From Cottoperca gobio (lineage: Eukaryota > Chordata > Actinopteri > Perciformes > Bovichtidae): a DNA stretch of 64,000 bases. Below the pieces are notes generated by a model. It was given only the letters and a program-made list of their open reading frames with translations. It searched no databases and was not told the DNA's origin. This document shows positions 32,209-46,596 of this stretch, piece after piece. Position numbers and translations under genes: made by a program. The stretch spans positions 20,187,041 through 20,251,040 of the forward strand of contig NC_041375.1 of NCBI RefSeq assembly GCF_900634415.1, in the 5' to 3' direction. Within the stretch, counting starts at the first letter, position 1; every line of letters begins with the position of its first letter.

Positions 32209-35200
32209 AGAACAGTACCATGTGGACCCAGAGGGACCACGAAAGGAGGACTTTGAAAACGATGAAAGCCTTGAAGACGAGGGACTCGGGAGTGTATGTC
32301 TCTGAGCAGAGTGAACTCCAGTGTGTGAACACAGGCAGCACATCAGGGATCAAGACTTTACAGAGGCTCAAGTTCACATCAGAAGACTTGTGCCTTTTTG
32401 AGGGAGCTTTTTTTGTTTTTTTGTTAGCAACTTTGAGTTCCTTCACTCCTGCCCTTTCACACACTCTCCCCTCGTTGTAGCTTCGACACAATTGTCTGTG
32501 TAGAGACTACCAATCGCCCTGCTGCTGAGTAACTTAAGTGACCTGAGGATGAAAGGGAAACTTTTAAGTAAATAAAAATAAAAAGTAGCTTAATACACAC
32601 AGGTACACCAGCAAACGCTTTACTCACATGTTGGGTCCAAGAACATTCTTATCCTAAAAACCCTTCTTACTTTTTCTGTGAAGCTTGTTCGCACGTGTGT
32701 TTTAAGTCAAATTCACTAATCTTTGTTCGTAAATTGCCCATTTCAACCTGACTAATGCCAACTGTTTACAAGCGTTCGTGAGATTTGTTCATTTGGATAA
32801 TCAACTAACCTAAAATGGCTTTATAAGTTCTGTCCTGTTCTGCTCCATTTGTGGACAAGTTTCATTCAAAAAATGTTTCCAAAGAGTAAAAAGAAGAATT
32901 TCACGCTGCTGAGCTTCACATCCTGCTGTCAGAAATCAATAAGCACAGCAGTGGATGTTTAGCAGTCGTATTAGGAGACCCGAAATCATTTGAAAATCTT
33001 AAGAATGTTCGCCGGGGAAGCGACCCGCATTTAAAAACCCTGACGCAGATGTTGGCGTGAGAGAATTTTCCTAACGAATACTAAAGTGTTTAGGTTGCCA
33101 AGTCATTCAGATTTAGGCTTTATAATTGTGATTTTCTGGCAAATGCAACAAGTTTTCTTAAATCACTTGTGCGTGCCACTTGACAACAAATCTCTTCGTA
33201 CCGGTGATTCTTGCACGAGGCCCTTTGTCTTAAAGAAGTGTACGTTTGAGCACTTTTAATGTATTTCCTTCAGGATGCCCGTGTACTTACTACTGACTGA
33301 ACACACTTGAAGAACCACAATGTTTGTGTTATATAGTGTCTGGTTGTGTGTTTTGTGATTGTATTTTGTTTGTTTATTTGTTTTTAATTTCCGTTCTCTT
33401 GACACAAACAAATGCAGTCAAGCTGAAAGAAGACGGTAGCTTGACCCGTGGATTGTTATAAAGTATACTCGTCTAAAACCCTGTCTACTTAATGGTTCCT
33501 GTACTTGCATCTGAAGGATCTGTTGACATTCAAACTAAGAATTAACTCAATTAACTTGTCAGCATGAACAAGAAACCGTTAAAGTGCTGAGTAGACGCCA
33601 TGAAGACTGTGACAAGTTTAAAAGCTCAGGAAAAAGCTTGGGAAATGACATTGGAATTGAATTGGGACAATTTTGTCAAACTATTGAAATATTGTGATTA
33701 AAAAATACTTGATACTCGCAAAATAATTGATTTGTATGATCAGTATTTTAGCTTTAGAGTAATTTAGAGACTCTTAACTTGTTTAGATCCATAGCAGCTG
33801 TTGAGCAGAAACATTTAAAAGTGATAATGTGTAGATATGTCTGTGAATATGTAGAGACCATCAGCCTGTCGTATCATCCTGACTGCCGTGCCTCGTTTTG
33901 TCAGATGTCCACGGTTTACAAATCTTCATGGATGTCATCCATACGGTTTCGTGAGATGCGCTCTACGTTACGTTGCTTTCTTGTTTTTCCCTTTCTTGTG
34001 TAGCACTCAAACACTCGTACATTTCTTTTCTAGGTCAACAGAAGTGCATTTGACTTTTGAAATGTCGTCTCCTGCCTATTTCTTTTTAAATGTAGGACAA
34101 ATTCTACACGGCACTCTACTATGGTCTGGTTTTAACATTTTAACTCCTAACTCTAAAACATTACTGCAGGAGGTTTTATTGTCAATCGGTCTTTGTTTCC
34201 CCTAATTTAGCAAAAACACAACGCATTGAATTGTAAGGTGGTTATAAATGATTTTCTTTTTACTGTTTTGAAAGCAAAACATTTTCCTGAACCCTTAAAT
34301 GAAACCTAAATGTGTCCCCATAATAAAACTAAATATTTAGCTAAGAAAGAAACCAAAACATCTTCAAGTATCTTGAAATAATTCTGCAGCACTGACCCAT
34401 AAAAACACATTTTTTTATCCTGTGTATGATGTCGTGTTTACTAATGAAGGAGTTTGTAGGATGTGATGACACACTTGTGTTTCCTCATTGAGGGCAACAA
34501 TACACAACACAATAAAGCAAGTATGTATCTCTGTTCATGAGAATTATAATGTTTTTGTTGTTAGAGAGGTCAGTATAAGGTTATATGTTCCCAGAAACCC
34601 ACTGTAACCTTGTCCTGGAGTTCGCTAGACCTCATTTCAGGTGTCCATGTTATTTATGGCTCCAGGACCACGGTGAGGGAGGTCCCCCGTGCTCTGGAGG
34701 ACCACAAGATGATGGACAAGGATCCCGAGAGGTGAGCGAGGTGGATGCAGGGGTGGAGTTGATAAGTGATGGATGTGTTTTTTAACATGTGCTTACAGAG
34801 ACACCTGGATAGAACGGGTAAGGACTAATAAGAATTAGGCCTGTCTTTGTTGGGTAGATTGATATTCATTTAATGGGAATTTCCCCCTTAGTGTTGCACT
34901 TAGGGAGGCCAAGTTTAAAAGTATACAAAAGATTTTACTCTGTTATTGTGCTAAAGTACAATTTGTAGCTACTTTGAGCATTTTTGTATGAGAAGACCTG
35001 GTTATACCGCATACTAAGTACTAAAGTAATAAAAGGGTTTGGCTTATAAAACATGATGCAATCAGCTTAAAATAAATAAAAGTGAATAAGATGTCCAACA
35101 CTATCAATAAAGGGTCTTCAGTTGCTTTAGATTTACATTTTACATGCACAACTAGGTTATAAAATATTATGCATTGTTGTAGAATGAAGCTCCCTCTCAA

Positions 35201-36143
35201 CCAGCTGCAACATTCAAATGCTGCTTACATTTTAATGCATCAGTAATAATCATCAAATATTGTCATGTTTACTCCACTACGTTTATTTTATCAATTGAGT
35301 TACTTGTTACTTTACAGATTCAAATTATTGATACAAAATATTATCAACAAATAAGTAATATATAAAGCTATAATAAGCCTCACAGCTAGCAGCTGCAACA
35401 TTAAAATCATAAATGCATTCATCAAATAGATTATAATCCAATAATATAAAATATATTATTCTGAAATGGGCCATTCTGCACAATGAGTACTTTTACTTTT
35501 TGTACTTTAAGTATATGTTGATGCTTATACTTTTATCATTTTACTTGAGTAAAGTTTTGAATGCAATACTTTTACTTGTAACAGAGTATTTCTACACTGT
35601 GGTATTGCTACTTCTACTTGATTAAATGAACTGAGTACTTCTTCCACCACTGCAAGCTTGTACTGTACTTGTAAGTGCATTATTTATGTAAATATATGCT
35701 ACATAGTTACATTCCACCACTGCACTTGAACCATGCCATGTAATTAAAATGCAATGCTAAAGGTCAAATAAAAGTGCAACTTAAAAATAATGAAGCATGA
35801 CAGAAATATTCAAGTAGAGTACAAGTAGGCCTGCCTCAGGCTACTTGAGTAAATGTAGACTACTCAGTTACTTTCCACCCCTGCTACTTTCACACACACA
35901 AAAAAAAACCTTGCCGAACCGTTATCATTCCTTTAGTAATTGAGATAATGGTCACATTATTGATTTGTCTCTACAATAATCGATGCTATCATTTGATACG
36001 CATTAAATAGCTGATAACGTGCTGCTGGCTGGTGTGCTGCGTGTCTCCAGTGACGCTGTGTGGCTGCATCAGCGCACGGTTGCAACGCGACAGACGTCTT
36101 TTCTCCGTTATTTTATCACAGCGGGTCTAAAGTACGCTCCACA
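32209..36143. other. Intergenic between katnal1 and tspan7
   Basis: 32209 to about 32600 is the katnal1 3' UTR (first AATAAA 32571-32576; a longer UTR is possible). 32600-34880 is AT-rich with no convincing exon. 34880-35890 is made of fragments of a fish repeat rich in TACTTTTACTT and ending TTCCACCACTG. 36000-36143 is the GC-richer 5' region of tspan7. Confidence 0.6.
34880..35890. repeat. Degenerate 'TTCCACCACTG' teleost repeat cluster
   Basis: Recurring phrases include TACTTTTACTTGTAACAGAG, GAGTACTTCTTCCACCACTG (35634-35653), CATTCCACCACTGC (35711-35724) and TTACTTTCCACCCCTGC. These match a repeat very common in fish, probably a non-autonomous DNA element with a CAGTGGTGGAA end. Exact ends of single copies cannot be set. 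Confidence 0.65.
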
Positions 36144-39100
36144 ATGGAGACTAAACCGGTCATCACCTGCCTTAAAACCCTCCTCATCGTATACTCCTTC
36201 GTGTTTTGGGTACGTAGCCTTTTTTCTCTCCAAATATAATCCACCATAATGTGTTTTTTTTGTTGTGCGTGATGAAGGGGTGGACAGCATCATCGACGGA
36301 ATCATGCTGTTGTGTGAATATAACGCTAAATGGAAAAAACCTCTATCTTAATTTAGCGTTGAAAATGTCGTTTTGTATTTTATATCATGTGGCAAGGGTT
36401 AGACATATTTTTGCTTTCCCGCGGGCAGTGGAGTACATAGCACACATAGCATCATGGTTGTTGTCTTAAGCGCGGAAGAGGATGTTAACATCACCGATAT
36501 AAACCTGTGTGATGAGACGTGAAGGGCCTTGTCTGTTCGATAAGGCCCGTTTAAACCCCGTTTCCCCACCACATAATGCACATTTTGGCGTCGTTGCTAT
36601 ATATTCTTAAAGGGTCCTTGCACTCTTAGGACGTATTTATACAGATACACAATGCCAATACTACCAGAAAACCTATCATTCCTTTAGGAACACGATAGAA
36701 AGTGCCAGAAAAACAGAAACACTTGAACAGTGATGGCAGAAGTAGCCTTTAGTTGAGTTAAAGTGGCGATACCAAAAAATACACTCCATTACAAATGAAA
36801 GTCCTGCATTGCTCAAGTAATAGTACACAAGTAGCCTACTATCTGCTAAATGTAATGAAAGTGACTAAAGACTACACATTGTGCTGCAGAATGGCCCCTG
36901 TGATGCATTGAGATGCAAGCAGCATTTATATGTTGTAGCTAATTTTATACATTTGGATACTTTAATGCATAATGTTTAATAAAGTGGGATGTAGAATTTA
37001 AATCTGCAAAGTAACCAGTGACTGAAGATACAACATGTCCCTCTTAAATGTAGTGAAGTAGTATAAAGTACAATGGAAACACTCAAGTAAATGACAAGTG
37101 TTGTGCTTTAGTACGTGTATTTAGTTATTCCACTACAGATCTTTGACTTCAGTAAAAATAGAAATATCATAATGTAAAAATACTCCATTACAAATTAAAG
37201 TCCTGCATTGAAAATCTTACTTAACAAAAAGTATATAAGTATTAGCCTCAATTATTATTTGCTATATCAATAATCTGAATCTACACAGTAACTACTTACA
37301 TGCCACCACTGCATTTGAATCTTGTAATGTCATTAAATTGCAATAGTACTGCAGTAAATACCTGCAATAAATACTTTACTTTAAATGTCCGGTTAGTGTT
37401 ACTGCAGTTCTTTGTTTGTTGACTCCCAATTTTTGAGGTTGCAATTGGTGGTTGTTTTAAGACAAATCCTCACATTGGAGAAGCTGGATCCTAAAAATGT
37501 TTTTCGACGTGCAAACATGTAAACAAAAAGCCGGGATCTTGCAAACGTCAGTGTGGCAACCTCTCATTTTCCTTTGTATGCTGTTTGTGTCCTGCACCTG
37601 TACCCAGCTGGGGTCGGATGTGTGCGTTTTCTATCTTCTCTGCATGATATTTTGTCCACCTCATTTACATACTGAACAAAAACATTAGACACACCCTACA
37701 ATGTCATGTACAACACAGCACCACAAAAGCCCCTTTGCTAAGGTCTTAAACTGCGAGGCCTTGCTTTGATTTTAAATTCATTAAAATGCTGTGTTCACAA
37801 TGCTGAGCGAGCAGTATAAAGCAACACTCGAGTGGAGAAGATTCTGCTCGTTTTTTCACTGTAATTAAGGCTCTTTGTTAGTAAGTGTCCTCAGGATTTG
37901 AGCCAGCAAATCACTTCAGAGAGCATCTCTCAAACCAAATACATTTGCTTCCAATTTTGGGATAAATTGCTTTCGAGATTATCTTTAGAAGTGAAATAGT
38001 GTTTTCTTATTCCCTGTATGGTTTTTTTAAGTGGTTTTGATGTGCCTTTGTTTACCTTTTCATTCCCAGCTGAGTCTTCACATCTGTGCAAGCTACAATA
38101 TGAATCTGAAACAACATATAACCACAATACTGCAGGACTAACTGACAGTATGATGAACTTAGTGTGGTTTTGACCATAATTCTGGGGTATAGGCTGGATT
38201 TCTGTAGAGTACCATCTCTGCTTTCCTAAACTAACCCTTACATTGCAGAAAGAAAGTCCCGGTGGAAACACAAAAGCTGAAATCAGCCTTTTCCTTTCTG
38301 TGTTCACAAAGGTTTAAAAAGAAGAGCTGTGCTGCTGTGTGTCTCCCTGCATTGCAGACATGTGTCACTGATATGAACTTTTATATTTAGTCAGGATTGG
38401 AGCGTCTCTTACGTCTACAGCATCAGGTTTCAAATGTCTAAAGAGCAGAAGTGTCTCACAGCTTAGTGGTTGTCTTCAACCCTGACGGGTAAAGCAATGG
38501 AGAGGTTCGGTGGGAGAGCGTGCCTTCAATGTCGGGCCTCGGTTTCACTGTCATCCGCTTGTTGTGGCGAATAATGTCTTAAGTGAGAATATCTGCGTCG
38601 CCATACTTTGCACACAGGACGGTTAAATGCAGAGCAGGTGGTAAAGTCTGTGCGGTGTCCTCGCCAGCATATTTTGTCATCGCACCTTCTGTTGCTTTAT
38701 TAAGCCTGGGGAGGAGCAGGAGGAGGAGGAGGAGGAGGAGGAGGAAGGAGGGGTGACCTGTATCAAACTGTGCTGCAACCAGGGTGGCCAGCCTGGCATT
38801 GAATTTCAAACAAAACATGCAGGGAGGAGAGGAGGGGGAGAAAAGGGGGTTTGAAGCTGTTTAGGATTCAGCAGCACACATGAAGTCTAGATGACTTGCC
38901 CCTGCTCCTTGGACTTAATTTCCCCGTTGGCTTTAAAATGAACACTTTAGCAATGACAAGACGATCCTTTATTTGTATGCTTAGGGGGCGAGATATTTTG
39001 TTACTGATGATGTGGGCCATAAAAAGTTAGTACATCGTCATCTAGAGGACTGTTCTCTGAAATGACAGTCTGCTCCGGCTGCTACAATCGCTGTTAATAG

Positions 39101-42100
39101 AAACAGTACAAGTCGTTACCAACCAATCAAATCGTCAGCCTGCAGACCTGAAGCACAGCCGGGGAGTAGCTGAGAAATAAGGAGGTTACATTAGAATTAT
39201 TCTGCAACTCTTTCTGACAATCAAATCATTGGTCATTTTGTAAGTAAAAACATTTACTGGTTCCTGCTTCTGCGATGTGAAGATGATGTTGTGCTTTTCT
39301 GTTTCGAACATGATTGTAAACTGAATATCGAAATAATTGATTCATTTAGAAAATAATGAGTGGATTAGTCGGTAATGAATAGAATTAGCTATTTGCAGTT
39401 ACTGTAACGCGATACAGATTTGTGACTTATCGTTTATCGCTCGGTAACCATCCCTTTAACGTCTCTGGGTGTTGGGTCACTGCAGGGCTGTAAGACTCAC
39501 TAAATCTAGTCTAAGCCAAGACCAGATCCAGTCGAGTCCGAGTCAAGACCAAGTCTAAAGGCAGTCGAGAACAAGTCAAGACCGAGTGCAGAGCAAATCA
39601 AGTCCTGTTCAGGACCATAATAAGCTTTAGTGTCTTTCCAATCCTCTCCTGCGTAACCTAGGAAAATAGCAAATGTAGCGAAGTTAAAGATTGCTGGCCC
39701 ATAACGCGTTCACACCCAAACAGACATTCCCGTCTTTATTATACAGTTTGTCACTATGTGTGTGTGTACTGTATAAAGACTTTGATCTAAAATGACATAT
39801 AATAATAATTCTGTGATAGATAATTTCATCCATCCTCAGTCTAAAGCGACATCCACTAAGAGCTAAAGGTGCATTCCTTCCAAACTTCACTATGAAAGCC
39901 GTTCATTAATTAGAGGAATATTTATAAATTAATATTTTGTATAATCTAATTTGCTAAGGATAACTAGGTCTATATTTCCTTTGTAGAATATTTAATAAGG
40001 GCCAAGAACGAGCTGAGACAGCTCCCGCTTCCGACTAGTTAAAGCATCATTAATCAATGTTTTTAATAACAATAGGTCAGATGACTGGATAACTTGTGAA
40101 AGATGATGCCACAGAGAATTATCCCCCGGCTCTGCAGTTTCTCTCAGCGCTACAGGGGTTTTCTTTTGGTTTTAAAGCTTCAACTTTATCTACAGCAACA
40201 ACTGCACGCTCCCTGCTCCGCACCAAACTGGGGACAGTGTAAGTTAGCGACTAGCTGGTGAACACAGTGGAGCATTTAGCAGCTACTTTTTTTATAGTAT
40301 TTGAGACCAAAACAGCTAAAAGAGAGTGAATATTAGACTTATATTCATCAGTTGACCAGAAACAAGACTCAAAGTCAATGAAAATGTTTCTCCGTATCCG
40401 CTGGATGTGCAAATAGTGACACATTCGCCATATCAACTTTGTATGGTAATAATGTCAGGTGTTGTTTTCACAGCTGCCCCAAGTGTCCCAAACAAATGCT
40501 ATATATTCCGAAGGTCTACTTGGACTCTATAAGAGCTTAAGTGGACATTTTCAATCAGTACACAGAGAGTCACTAAAACAGCACAAGTGCTTAAAGCTTT
40601 TCCACCGCTGCACAGCCAGAAAAACACACACACACCTATAGAAAACGATATCAGCGCACACAGCGGCCACAGCAGTAGAGGGACGAACAGGATGAGGATT
40701 CAGATAAAGAGATTACAAAAACACTAAACAGACAAACTCTTGAGACGATTGCAAATAGAAAATCTACCGGCTCTCAGTTCTCACTACGTGGTTCAACTCC
40801 ATCAAATGTCGAGCCACAGAGGATTTATCTCACTCGCATCTAGCTGCCCACAGCTCGTCAATAACACCCATTTCTTTTACAGGTTTTGCTTATGTAATAG
40901 ATACATGTTTAAGTTATAAATACAAAGACATAAATACATTAGGAATAGTGTTGGAAACCAACAACAGATGCGATGATCAGTTCACTACTTACTGTAAGTC
41001 GCGATGATATGATAGTGAACTGAATATATTTGGATTTTTAACTGTTGGTGGAACAAAAAAAAGGCAATTTGATTTTGAATTTATAGACCAAACGTTTGAT
41101 AGATAATGAAAACAATCATTAGTTGCAACCTTAAACTAGCGTATCTGTAATGCCAGTGTGTGTGTGTGTGTGTGTGTTTTTCTCTCTCTGTAACCTTTCT
41201 TATCATTTCAACCTTTGGATGAAACTCGTCGTCCTTGTGTGTCACAGTGTTGATATGTAAATTCATGTGTGGATATTTGCATGAGATATGCATGGTCCTA
41301 AACATTCTCAAACCGCTCTCACTGTGGTTACGCTTAAAGGGACCCGTGACTAAACTGTGACCAAATCTAGAACAATACAGCAGTCGAAGGACAGACTGGT
41401 AATGTGTCATGGGGAAAAACCTTTGCCCTGATCACACCCTGCCAACGGGGCAAAGTGTAAATGTTATAAACACATTAACCTGCAGAGACTTGTTTAAGTT
41501 ATAGACAGAGAGCGCCTGCAACCTGAGAGAAGGAGCCCGGCAGCTGAAGTGTACGCAAAGAACCTTTTGTATGGTGTTGTTAATGACTGCTGTATTATTA
41601 CCATTTTTACGTAACATGACTTTAAGCCTCAGGACATTGTTGACTTAATTGCTAAGAGGGAACTTTTCTAACTGATTGGAGTCGCTGCTGTTTCAGTCAT
41701 ATTGGCTCATTTTCAGCTGAGAGCTAAAAGCGTTCTTCTCATTAGCTTGTGAGGTTTCAGGGTGCACAGAGACAGCCTCCTCGTGGGAAGGAGGAGGTTA
41801 GCATGATGAGTTGGCCCTCGCGAGAGACAGATCATCAGCAGCCGTTCCACAACCCGCTCTCTTGCCAACGCCAGTAAGACATCCCCAGCTGAGACACACG
41901 CCGCTTCAGCTGCCTCGTACAACACCCTCTTTTATCCGCAGCCTTCATTTGAAATGCTAAGATAGGCGCAACAGGAGGAAGCGTCTCGCCTCGGATCAAA
42001 GAGCTTCTTTGATATGTTCCTTTTCTTTTTCTCTCTTTCTTTCTGCGTGTGTGTGCAGGCATATTCATAAAGCAGGTGATTGCTTTCCCGCACAGCAGAT

Positions 42101-44417
42101 ACATTTGTGTCTTGTGTCTGTCGTCTCCTCCTCCCTACTCTAATTGCTCTGCTTTTTTCTTCCACCTTGATCCTCTCCCCCCTCGCTACGGCTGCTAAAA
42201 CCCAGCCATTGTAATCTCGCTGAAGTGCAGAGATAAAGGCCTGTTCCCTGCTTTCATTCTGTTTCCTGTGCTCTCTCTTGTTACATCCATCTCTCCAACC
42301 CCCGCCCTCCAGATAACAGGAGCCATCCTGCTGGCAGTGGGAGTATGGGGGAAGTTGATGCTGGGCCCGTACATCTCTCTGATAGCCGACAACTCCACCA
42401 ACGCCCCGTACGTCCTCATCGGCACCGGGACCATCATCATCGTTTTTGGCCTGTTTGGATGCTTCGCCACCTGCAGGGGAAGCCCATGGATGCTGAAGCT
42501 GGTGAGAGGCTGTAGGAGGAAGGGTGGGGTGTGATGTTGCAGGGGGAGATGCTGCTTAATTAGCCTCAGGTCACGTGATAAAAGGAATAATGGTTGACCT
42601 CTGTCCTGTGGAGAGGGATCGGAAATCCAATAGATGCTGCAGGGCACTTTGTCCGGTTAATGGTGGTCAAGTGTTAGAGTGTATATGTGCGAGTGTGAAA
42701 GCATAAGCAAATGATACACTAAGGTAGAGGTTTTCCATGCCAACTATGCAAATCTCCCTCTTCCTTCTTCTCACGCTGCAGTACGCCATGTTCCTGTCGC
42801 TCGTCTTCCTCGCCGAGTTAGTGGCCGGGATCTCTGGATTTGTGTTTCGCCATGAGGTCAGCGTGCACTACACCACGTAACAACAAGTCTAACACTAAAG
42901 CTCTTGTGATGTTAACGTGTGTGTGTGATTATGTGCTGCAGATAAAGGGAACTTTTCACAGGACATACACTGACGCGGTTCTGAACTACAACGCTGAGGA
43001 TGAGGCGAGCCGTGCTGTTGATAACTTGCAGCACAGGGTGAGTTCCCCCGTGACGCAAAAGCATCAAGGTGAAACAGCTCATGCATCAGCAGCCAACCAA
43101 AACACAACCCCGAAGGCTAAAGGGTTGAAACACCAGCAATTCTATCTTCTTCTTCTTGTCAACAAATCCCATGAAAACCCAAAAACCTCAAATGAATGTA
43201 TGTCACTAACACGTGTTGCCTCTATATGAGCACGATCGTCTGTGCCATAGAGCTCTATTGTTGCCCAAAGAAAAGTTTATTTTGAGTCAATGATTCACCA
43301 AATGTATTAAACCATAGCTGAAAATAGTCCCCAGTAAATGCATTACTAGTATAGTATGTCATTATTTACTCCTTTTTGATTAGCACTTGCTTAAAACTAC
43401 AGTGCTAAGCTCTTTTAGGCAATTATTAAGCTTTTTTATTGTTATTAGTGCCTCATTTTTTAATAAGAACCAATATGAGCTGAGTGCCACAGACACATTG
43501 TTTGTTCTGGTCTTCACATGAGCATTGTTGACTATAAGAAAGAAAGAAAATAATACCGGCCTCATCAATCTCATTTGATTTCCATGCTCTCTTCTTTTCT
43601 GTGCATTTCTAGCTGCGCTGCTGTGGTGTGTATAACTACACCAGTTGGTTTGGCAGTGTGTATTACCCATCCAACGGCATTCCTGCCAGCTGCTGCTTTA
43701 ACTCCTCTGACTGCAACCCAGATGAACTCCGCAATGCAACTCTAGCCCCGAGCAAGGTCTTCCACCAGGTCAGTGGGCCAATGTATTATCTGCGAGATAC
43801 TTTATGTCATTATGAATCTCACCAGTCGGAAGCTGTTTGCATTTATCTGACAGTCCCTCATTCCCCTTTTCAAACCTCCCTCTTCCATACACTAACAACT
43901 GCCTCAGATTGTGTCCCAGATATCCATCTTGCCCTTAATTTGCACATATAACACGTCCCTGTACCCTCTGCAAACTAACCTGCCCCCTGTGTTCCAGGGC
44001 TGCTACGAGCTGGTCACTTCCTTCATGGAAACCAACATGGCCATTATTGCAGGAGTGACGTTTGGGATTGCTTTCTCACAGGTAAGTGTTGACAAAAACA
44101 AAAATCATATTTTGCAGGTGATGATGTGCAAGTAAAAAGGTGTCACAAGTGCACACGCTCTTATCCTTCTTCTTGTTCTTCTAAATGTGTGTAACAATGC
44201 TCGAAGAAGGAAGGAGATACCAGTTGCACCATCGTTCTTACAACTGAAAGGAGAAGGTGTCACAGGAAATGGCATCCTCATTTTGAGAAAGTGTTTATCC
44301 AATAAACATAACATTAAAATAAAAGCCCTTCTCTTGTCTGTCTTGCAGCTGATTGGCATGCTGCTGGCCTGCTGTCTGTCCAGGATCATCACAGCCAATC
44401 AGTATGAGATGGTTTAG
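36144..44417 (+). CDS. tspan7: Tetraspanin-7
   Basis: Coding exons: 36144-36209, 42313-42501, 42782-42856, 42942-43037, 43613-43768, 43998-44081, 44349-44417. They join in frame to 244 residues, the family's usual size. Four transmembrane segments are seen: the first spans the exon 1/2 junction, two follow in exons 2-3, the fourth is in exons 6-7. The large extracellular loop has CCG (145-147), a second Cys pair (169-170), Cys176 and Cys196, that is six cysteines for three disulfides, plus several Asn-X-Ser/Thr sites. Long stretches, such as NSTNAPYVLIGTG and LVTSFMETNM, and the ending ITANQYEMV are nearly identical to mammalian TSPAN7, so TSPAN6 is unlikely. TSPAN7 sits in the neuronal plasma membrane and affects AMPA receptor trafficking through PICK1. 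The N-terminus lacks the short MASRR-type extension of the human form. Intron 1 is 6.1 kb. Confidence 0.95.
36210..42312. other. tspan7 intron 1 contents
   Basis: 36725-37395 holds more 'TTCCACCACTG' repeat fragments (AAAGTCCTGCATTG appears twice). 38718-38745 is a GGA microsatellite. 39500-39620 is a GAGTCAAGACC-rich segment like part of a fish repeat. A (TG)n tract lies at about 41156-41177. No internal exon was recognised. The first intron may carry regulatory elements, but none can be named from sequence alone. Confidence 0.55.
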
Positions 44418-46532
44418 CTGATGTGACGCGGCAGGTGAGAGACATTTAAAGATGGACACACACACACACATTCAGAGTTAAAGGTGCTATAATCTATATT
44501 ATATTAACAATAAATTAAATTACTAAGAGAATGTAAAAGGTTTTAACATTTTCACCATGATGACTTTCTAAGATATTTGAAGTAAAGTGTCTTTGCTGCC
44601 CCCAGGTGGCCATAAAATCAATGAATGCTGGTTTAATTCTTACATATGTAATAAAAAAACAAATGTTTGTCTTTTTAGGGAGATGAAGAGAAGAAGAGAC
44701 AAAGAGCCTTGACACATGACGAGAGTAAATTCCCGAAACACTATCACACACCTGAATTGGAATTTACCTCCCTCCGTCTCTCTCTGCCTGTGATCTTAAT
44801 GTAATATCTTAATGTATCTTACTGTAAAGCACCATTCCTCGACTCACTGCTGTTGCATCAGAGCGTTCTATACCACACATCCCACCGCTGCTTGATCTAG
44901 AAGTTGCTCATTCGCACATATCTCGGATCAGTACAGCCTACAACAAGCAGGTAGACCTCGGTTGTCTGAGTTGGCGGCGTTGTTGGTCTCAGATTGGCGA
45001 TTGGGTGAAACTTAGGCTTCTCAGTTGGCGGCAGCATGCTCCACCGACCGCCATCAGAAGACCACTGCACATGTTTGTACAGAATTACATTACTAAAGCT
45101 TGAAAGTAATACTTTAATGGATATGTTTAGTTTTGCATTTGACTTTGCTATTGCTCTCCATTGTATGTTCCTTTGGCTGGGACATTTTGTGATCTGATCA
45201 TGTGTACTGAGGAGGATATTTTAAGTTTATATGAAAAACAAGAAAACTGACAAAGGCGAGAAAAGGAAGAATTGTATTAGCGTATTTTTACCTGTAGACG
45301 AGGCACAATAGTTTTTTGACCTGATAATTTAACCTAAAAGCAGATTGTGATGTAAATGACATGTTGAAATTGTAATTCAGTATCAGTTAAAGCTTTACCG
45401 TCAAACTCCACAAGCAACTTAAAATAACGCTTAACTTTGCCCTAATTTACCGCTCCTACATACACTTATGATACTTAATGTGACTCAATTGGTTTTTAGC
45501 AGGAGAAAGTCAGCTGTGGAACAAATCTGTTGCAATGTAGACTGAAGGACACACCAAAAAGTGATGTCATACTTCTCTATGACGCTAAATGGCAATAAGT
45601 TTAAGGGATGACAAAATAAAGGAATGAGATGCAATGAATCATTCAAATGGGGATAACAGCGCTTTCTCTTCTCCGAGGCATTTGTAGTGCCACGGCCGAT
45701 TTTGTCAGATGAAAAGTGACTGGATTCTTCTGCGTGAATAATAAAGAAGAGCGATTTTGAGAGAGAGAAGTTAAAATCCTGCCAGCTTTCACACCTCCAC
45801 ACACCTGGCCAATCTGTGCGTGACGTGTGCTGCGCGACGATCCAACAAGCACGTCATCTGAAGCACACTGACACCTTAGTAATGTGTCCGTACTCGTCTT
45901 TCTGGTTTATGTCAAAGTAACCGACTAAATTCCTAAATGTCAAGATTTAGCTTGAAATAGCAACTTAACTCCGGCTGAATTGTATTTGCCGACCTCTAAT
46001 AGTTAAAGTTTACAAACTTTTCAACCAGGAGAAGTCGGTGAAGCAGATTTTCAGCCTGTTAGGTTCATATCAAATCATATCAATTGTTTTCTCCCTGTGG
46101 AATATATTAACATAATGTAACGCCAGCTGTGTGTTACAGAGACGTCCACATCAGAGATACGCAGGACTCTTATCAACAGTGTTCATCTGGTATTCACAGT
46201 ATTCTATGTAGTGCATCAACATCGTCATCACCTGTAGATATTTATCGGAAATGTAATTTATATGATGTAATGTTTCTCATTCTAATATGCTAATCCGTAT
46301 CAATGTTGTGTCACAGTTTTGATTCCACACTTTGTGCTGTTGATCTGTATTTGTTTGATAGGAAACTCGCACTGGAAAAATAATTGTGGCCAATGTTTTG
46401 TTGAGAGTAACGTGCAACATGTAGGTGTTTCAATTTAGCTATATATTTATTATAGTTTAGTTGGCATACAGTTTCACCAAGTGATTTGCTATCTCTCTTT
46501 CAGTATGTGTGTGAGTGCTTTTTGTTTCTTTA

Positions 46533-46596
<64 letters not shown>

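Noticed and set aside
34585..34785. Possible exon ending GATCCCGAGAGGTGAGC
   Set aside because: A donor-like end is present, but there is no matching acceptor, no phase partner and no homology, and tspan7 begins only later.
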